Below, piece by piece: positions 5,201 through 7,970 of a stretch of DNA of 7,970 nucleotides. The stretch lies in the NCBI GenBank assembly GCA_964494475.1, contig CAZBRS010000116.1:1-7970 (forward strand), read 5' to 3'. Every line of letters starts with the position of its first letter. Positions within the stretch are counted from its first letter, which is position 1. The DNA is from CAZBRS01 sp964494475. Lineage in GTDB: Bacteria; Myxococcota_A; UBA9042; CAZBRS01. The notes beneath the pieces are model-generated. The model searched no databases. It had not been told where the DNA came from and saw only the letters and a program-made list of their open reading frames with translations. The translations under genes and the position numbers were made by a program.

Positions 5201-7332
5201 GCACGGGCGCCACGGTCGACTTCGCCCGCTACCAGGCCAACGACGAGTCGGGCAACTCGTTCACGCTCAGCCCCTGCCACCTGGACGCGCTCTCCAACGA
5301 CGACACGAACACGAACTGGTGCTTCGGAAGCGCGACCGATACGTTCACGTGCGGCTCGGGGAGCGACCACGGCACCCCGGGTGGGGCCAACCGGCCCTGC
5401 CCCGGCCAGGACTGCTTCACGTGCAATGATCCTTCCACCGACTGCACGAACACCGTCGGCGATTGCAAGGACGCCGTGTGCGTGCCGAGCGGCGCCGACT
5501 GGATCTGCGGCACCGTGAACAACGACGCCGACCCCGAAGACGACGGCCTGGCGTGCACCGCCGACACCTGCGTGGTCGGCACTCCCTCCCACACGAGCAC
5601 CGCGGGCCTGCCCTGCAAGACCGACGGGGGCCTGCCCGCCAACGACGGCTGGTGCACCGCGGGTGGCGCCTGCCTGGCCAACACCTGCGGCGACGGACAC
5701 GCGTTCTCGACCGAGTCGTGCGACGACGGCGCCAACGGCGACCCGAACGACGGCTGCACGAACGACTGCGCTTTCTCGTGCCTCACGCTGGGCGCCGCCT
5801 GCGGCACCGACCCCCTCGCGACCGACTGCGTGTTCCCGAAGTGCGCGGTCGGCGGCACGGGCCAGCGCTGCGAGGCGAGCCCCGGTACGGGCCTGGTCGC
5901 GCAGGGCACGTCGTGCGGCGGCGCCGGCCAGTGCGACGCCGGCGGCAACTGCACCCTGCCGGCCGAGCCCGGCGACGTGCTCGTCACCGAGCTCGCGTTC
6001 AACCCGAAGGCCAGCCCCGCCGGTTGCGATACCGCGGGCAGCGACGCCGCTGGCGAGTGGATCGAGTTGAAGAACGTCTCGGAGCACGCCGTCAGCTTGC
6101 TCGGCTGGAGGCTGACCGACAACGGCGCCACCCACACGATCACGGCCAGCCTCACCCTCTCGGAGGGCGAGCTCCTGGTACTCTGCAACGGAGCCACCAA
6201 GCCGACCTGGTGCGACTACTCGTACGGCGCGGCCATCGCGCTCGGAAACGGCGGCGACAAGCTGGTGGTCAAGGACGGCTTCGGCACCACCATCGACGAG
6301 GTGACCCAGTTCCTGACGGGCTGGCCGTCGGCCGTGGGTGAGGGCGTGGCGTTGGCGCTCGATCCCTCGCGCGAAGACGGCACGAAGAACGATCTCGGCT
6401 GGTCGTGGTGCGCGGGCCAGGAAACCCTGGTGTGCGGCGACACGGGCTCTCCGGGCGAGTCGAACGCCCCCTGCGCGGGCGGCCTCGTCATCCCGGCCGA
6501 CGCCGCGAAGTCGACGGTCCGCGCCACGACCGGGGTGGCGGCCGACGGCCACAGCCACGCCATCATCAGCGTCGAGCTGAAGGCCAGCGACGACACGCCG
6601 GCCGCCGGACGCACGGTCACGTTCAGCGAAGGGCACGCGAGCGCGTCCGTCGTCGACCCGACGGGCGCCAACGGCACGCTGGTCACCGACGCCAACGGTC
6701 GCGCCGTCGCGTACGTGACCAACACCGAGGTCGAGACCATCGCAGTCACGATCTCCGACGACAGCCCGGCGCCCAAGGTCACGCTGCCCCAGCCGTCGGT
6801 CGCGTTCGTGTCGCCGACGAGCGGCAGCGCGGCCACGGTCAACGGGGTGCAGCTCTCGGTGAGCGGCGGCACGTTCACCCAGGCGGCCGCCTACGACCCG
6901 GCCAGCATGCCGGCCGGGCTCGACGCCGGCCTGGCCCTGCCCTACGGCGTGCTCGCCACGACCATCACGGTGGCGCCGGGAGGCCAGGCCGTGCTCACGG
7001 TCACGCTGCCCGCGCGCATCGTGCAGTCGTACCGCCTCTACAAATTCGGCTCCGAGGCGGGCCAGCTCACGCCGCACTGGTACGAGATCACGAAGCACGC
7101 CAAGGTGACCGGCTTCAAGGACCCGAACACCGTCTACACCGTCACGCTGACCGACGGCGGCTTCGGCGACGCCGACGGCCTGGCCAACGGCGTGATCGTC
7201 GATCCCCAGGCGATCGTTCAGGATCCGAGCGCGATCCCCACGCTCGGCGAGTGGGCGGTGATCCTGCTGGCCCTGGCCATGGTGCTGCTGGCCGTGCGCC
7301 GCCTGCGCGAGACGGTTCGGCCGTTCGCGTGA
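2293..7332 (+). CDS. Giant secreted mosaic protein: Cys-rich repeats, lamin-tail domains, Big_1, choice-of-anchor U, IPTL-CTERM
   Basis: This gene encodes 1679 residues. The signal peptide is 1-23 (hydrophobic core, then SVPAASQ). Approximate domains follow. 24-234 is a beta-sandwich ending NHDELALDDVSVTG, like domains in secreted nucleases and adhesins. 235-316 is Cys-rich (12 Cys, with DGISCTDDLC). 317-482 and 483-586 are two beta domains, the second Ig-like. 587-770 is lamin-tail-like but oddly arranged. 775-860 is Cys-rich, opening with a Myxococcus Cys repeat (775-802). 864-1036 is a lamin-tail domain (VIVTEIMPNP, GEWLELHN, DLAGWTL). 1037-1220 is Cys-rich (23 Cys) with a second Myxococcus repeat (1132-1159). 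1224-1394 is a second lamin-tail domain (VLVTELAFNP, GEWIELKN, LLGWRL). 1395-1506 is Big_1-like. 1507-1645 resembles choice-of-anchor U (HWYEI, DGGFGDADGLANGVIVDP). The IPTLGEW motif (1648-1654), a hydrophobic segment (1655-1668) and RRLR form an IPTL-CTERM tail, the signal recognised by exosortase H. The protein is therefore expected to be exported, cut at the tail and attached at the surface. No enzymatic site is seen; adhesion or matrix function is inference. The 5' part has lower GC3, and a C10 tract lies at 5024-5033. Confidence 0.9.
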   Translation: MAALRTFVAVLFLASFSVPAASQMSLTSSNVAVTENFTGFTGAGFAATPAAGQLDSDAWRVVGMSDGTMAFGATKSSGTDFGRGSSAGGVTTGGIYAFTADGSTPALGVQPGGSDVNPGSIVLKVANNTGSTITSLSVSYKAFYKNDQARANKIRFGYSTNDVAYTDDATLDVDSPLAADAGAWTSFTRSKTISGLTFATGTSMYIHWGISSTGSNNHDELALDDVSVTGTSGACAPPCADGISCTDDLCNSGTCSYPISSGKCLIASGCYNDNATNPANTCQKCAASANTTWSLNDGASCTTAGGGAGLCTSGVCVGADGNSYVDVADDPIGGDFLRSDDTLDRAVFAFKVIDQGTGDSYPTTVTDLTFAPGASNDADWTDTLALAELYDGETGGNLVGTAVGISDAAIQFSDLSFEVPNGDERTLYLRLTFSEAPSLVDGSTLSFAIDSSAAGNEALAGGSTFATSGIDEVGSDDFYVDVMAFALFVVTEPARVVPGMPFAFSVYASDLYGNTDVDYNEPLYVDVDPATGGSGTLSSTTYPDLIASAVDGLAEWPDLVYDTEDTFSLLATDGSFVVYDALSSTWTATINWDLHGYAVKNLQDNLTVTLDRAKFIDDGGSASLAPGDYLVIGRDSTKAAFEAFWSVTFASNVRYVNGKTLAGGTSSGFPVVNETGTSSERFALYDAAAVLLDGASPSALQFGNGDNCARVGLATSGQLAGHWSCGLTSAVTETPGSGAVLEHTGKLVITEMSDGATSIYEFLELFYDAEYSSVCPNGSKEVGEDCDDNANGDDADGCKDDCTFSCAANTDCADADTTDCVRPACAAGGEGQVCEEGEGTAFEAAGKLCPVGACDGAGTCALSYVGAVIVTEIMPNPGACDDTVGEWLELHNTRDQAIDLAGWTLSYNNLAPPPNNTPGTHPFSGSFVIPAHGYVVLCRTSPAAEGLPCDLEGLPFALGNSGGELTLKDGTGATVDFARYQANDESGNSFTLSPCHLDALSNDDTNTNWCFGSATDTFTCGSGSDHGTPGGANRPCPGQDCFTCNDPSTDCTNTVGDCKDAVCVPSGADWICGTVNNDADPEDDGLACTADTCVVGTPSHTSTAGLPCKTDGGLPANDGWCTAGGACLANTCGDGHAFSTESCDDGANGDPNDGCTNDCAFSCLTLGAACGTDPLATDCVFPKCAVGGTGQRCEASPGTGLVAQGTSCGGAGQCDAGGNCTLPAEPGDVLVTELAFNPKASPAGCDTAGSDAAGEWIELKNVSEHAVSLLGWRLTDNGATHTITASLTLSEGELLVLCNGATKPTWCDYSYGAAIALGNGGDKLVVKDGFGTTIDEVTQFLTGWPSAVGEGVALALDPSREDGTKNDLGWSWCAGQETLVCGDTGSPGESNAPCAGGLVIPADAAKSTVRATTGVAADGHSHAIISVELKASDDTPAAGRTVTFSEGHASASVVDPTGANGTLVTDANGRAVAYVTNTEVETIAVTISDDSPAPKVTLPQPSVAFVSPTSGSAATVNGVQLSVSGGTFTQAAAYDPASMPAGLDAGLALPYGVLATTITVAPGGQAVLTVTLPARIVQSYRLYKFGSEAGQLTPHWYEITKHAKVTGFKDPNTVYTVTLTDGGFGDADGLANGVIVDPQAIVQDPSAIPTLGEWAVILLALAMVLLAVRRLRETVRPFA
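4615..5400 (+). repeat. Unit 1 of a duplicated [Myxococcus Cys repeat + Cys-rich + lamin-tail] module
   Basis: This unit codes residues 775-1036 of the giant protein. It opens with a 28-residue Cys repeat (GEDCDDNANGDDADGC), continues with TFSC, TDCVRPACAAGG and CDGAGTC, then a lamin-tail domain closing with GTPGGANRPC. The same order and Cys spacing recur in unit 2 at 5686-6474. The copies are clearly related in protein sequence but diverged, so this is an old duplication or independent reuse of one module, not a recent DNA repeat. Confidence 0.75.
5024..5033 (+). repeat. Ten-C homopolymer inside the giant gene
   Basis: The run encodes Ala-Pro-Pro-Pro in a loop of the first full lamin-tail domain (within NNLAPPPNNTPG). 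The frame is intact as given. Losing one C leads to a TGA at 5192-5194. Gaining one C leads to a TGA at 5427-5429. Either change would remove the C-terminal domains and the sorting tail. It is a candidate slip site, or a spot prone to sequencing error. Confidence 0.8.
5686..6474 (+). repeat. Unit 2 of the duplicated Cys-rich + lamin-tail module
   Basis: This unit codes residues 1132-1394. The Cys repeat is again 28 residues (STESCDDGANGDPNDGC), followed by AFSC, TDCVFPKCAVGG and CDAGGNC, then a lamin-tail domain closing with GSPGESNAPC. An extra Cys-rich stretch at residues 1037-1131, with no counterpart between unit 2 and the Big_1-like domain, separates it from unit 1. Confidence 0.75.
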
Positions 7333-7361
7333 TCCTGCTCGCCTGACGCCGCTTTCTTACC

Positions 7362-7367
7362 TATACT
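7362..7367 (+). promoter_or_regulatory. Candidate -10 element upstream of the lipoprotein gene
   Basis: TATACT lies 34 bp before the ATG at 7402, in an AT-richer patch of the 69-bp gap after the giant gene. It is the same hexamer as in the promoter at 2241-2246. No convincing -35 is present at 16-18 bp spacing, so it is a weak call. With no terminator hairpin visible in the gap, read-through from the giant gene is also possible. Confidence 0.35.
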
Positions 7368-7401
7368 ACCGCCACGTTCGACCCATGAAGGGGGGAGTTT
7401 C

Positions 7402-7970
7402 ATGCGACTTCGCGCGTACAGGGATGGGCTTCTGGTGCTGGCGCTGCTGGCGCTGCTGGCGTGCTCGGGCAGCGAGACCACGGGCGGCGACGAGGGACCG
7501 AACGCCGACGTGAGCGTCGACCAACCGGGTCCCGACGACGTGGCGGGCGATCCCCAGGGCAAGGACACCGGCGCCGACGGCGAAGAGCCCGACGCGACCG
7601 AGGACGTACCTCCCGTCGATGGCACGGCTTGGGACTGCGACAGCGACGACGACTGCGATGACGGCGACGAGTGCACGTCGGACTGGTGCACCGATCTGCA
7701 CGCCTGCGGGCACGAGCCCCGCGCGGGTTGGTGCCACTTCGAGGGCGGCTGCGTCCCGGCCGGCGAGGTGGACCCCGACAATCCCTGCCAGTCGTGCCAG
7801 CCCGTGGCCTCTACCGAGGGCTACAGCGCCGACGACACGCGGCCCTGCGGCACCGACGACGCCTGCGCCGCGCACGCCTGCAAGGCGGGCCTCTGCGTGG
7901 CCTCGCCGAAGATTGCCTGCGACGACGGCAACCCCTGCACCGACGACGGCTGCGAGCCCGCCACCGGCTG
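7402..7970 (+). CDS. Cys-rich lipoprotein with acidic linker (partial, runs off the window)
   Basis: An ATG at 7402 with a purine-rich site (GGGGGGAG, 7390-7397) opens a frame that stays open to the window end, giving 189 codons. Residues 1-20 are a lipoprotein signal (MRLRAYRDG, then a Leu/Ala core) with lipobox LLAC, so Cys21 would be lipidated after cleavage by signal peptidase II. Ser follows at +2, so inner-membrane retention by Asp+2 does not apply and outer-membrane placement is likely. Residues 22-78 are a flexible linker rich in Asp, Glu, Gly and Pro. From residue 79 come 16 Cys in about 105 residues, including CDDGDECTSDWC and CDDGNPCTDDGC, the repeat style common in myxobacterial surface proteins. 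The segment CQSCQPVASTEGY matches in layout a segment of the upstream giant protein (CQKCAASANTTW, from residue 279). Function is unknown; a surface-exposed disulfide-rich protein is the safe description. The C-terminal part is missing. Confidence 0.85.
   Translation, partial: MRLRAYRDGLLVLALLALLACSGSETTGGDEGPNADVSVDQPGPDDVAGDPQGKDTGADGEEPDATEDVPPVDGTAWDCDSDDDCDDGDECTSDWCTDLHACGHEPRAGWCHFEGGCVPAGEVDPDNPCQSCQPVASTEGYSADDTRPCGTDDACAAHACKAGLCVASPKIACDDGNPCTDDGCEPATG

Noticed and set aside
3625..7098. A 1157-codon open frame on the minus strand opposite the giant gene
   Set aside because: Its product is Arg/Val/Gly-rich low-complexity sequence without domains. Such long antisense frames are expected opposite GC-rich genes with G/C at third positions. 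The plus-strand frame has clear domains, a signal peptide and a sorting tail.
7385..7401. An ATG at 7385 as the start of the lipoprotein gene
   Set aside because: It is in a different frame from the open frame with the lipobox, and it precedes the ribosome binding site used by the ATG at 7402.
7441..7458. Tandem 9-bp repeat GCGCTGCTG in the lipoprotein signal sequence
   Set aside because: Two copies coding Ala-Leu-Leu are ordinary in signal-peptide cores of GC-rich genomes. A slip would be in frame and harmless, so no switch is implied.

Overview
The window is a GC-rich bacterial chromosome segment with very strong G/C bias at third codon positions. It most likely comes from a myxobacterium-like lineage (Myxococcota or a related former deltaproteobacterium, possibly a metagenome-assembled genome). 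The main clues are two Myxococcus-type cysteine-rich repeats (C...GExCDDxxNGDxxDGCxxDC), lamin-tail domains, and an IPTL-CTERM sorting tail on a giant extracellular protein. The assignment is an inference from protein families, not from any marker gene.

Layout, left to right. (1) 3-107: the last 34 codons of an unidentified + strand gene. Its stop overlaps the GTG start of (2) 104-742, a small secreted protein that looks like an outer-membrane beta-barrel. (3) 743-820: a short convergent intergenic region holding a perfect 8-bp-stem palindrome, probably a shared terminator and possibly one copy of a dispersed repeat. (4) 821-2143, minus strand: an amidohydrolase closely matching SsnA, with the metal-binding and catalytic residues intact. 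(5) 2144-2292: a divergent promoter region with a good sigma-70-like promoter facing right. (6) 2293-7332: a 1679-residue secreted mosaic protein. In order it has a signal peptide, an N-terminal beta-sandwich, a Cys-rich segment, two further beta domains, a lamin-tail-like domain that looks permuted or rearranged, two [Myxococcus Cys repeat + Cys-rich + lamin-tail] units, a Big_1-like Ig domain, a choice-of-anchor U-like domain, and an IPTL-CTERM tail. (7) 7333-7401: a short spacer with a possible -10 element. (8) 7402-7970: the start of a lipoprotein with an acidic linker and the same kind of Cys-rich modules, cut off by the window end.

Functionally, the right-hand two thirds look like a cell-surface locus: a probably exosortase-H-processed adhesin or matrix-type protein followed by a lipoprotein built from related disulfide-rich modules. 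The SsnA-like enzyme and the barrel protein have no obvious link to it. I see no CRISPR, tRNA, rRNA, IS element or phage gene. I do not see a clear new defence or metabolic system. The most noteworthy signals are the architecture of the large protein, a 10-C homopolymer inside its gene that could act as a frameshift switch, the lower GC3 of its 5' part, and the rearranged lamin-tail region.
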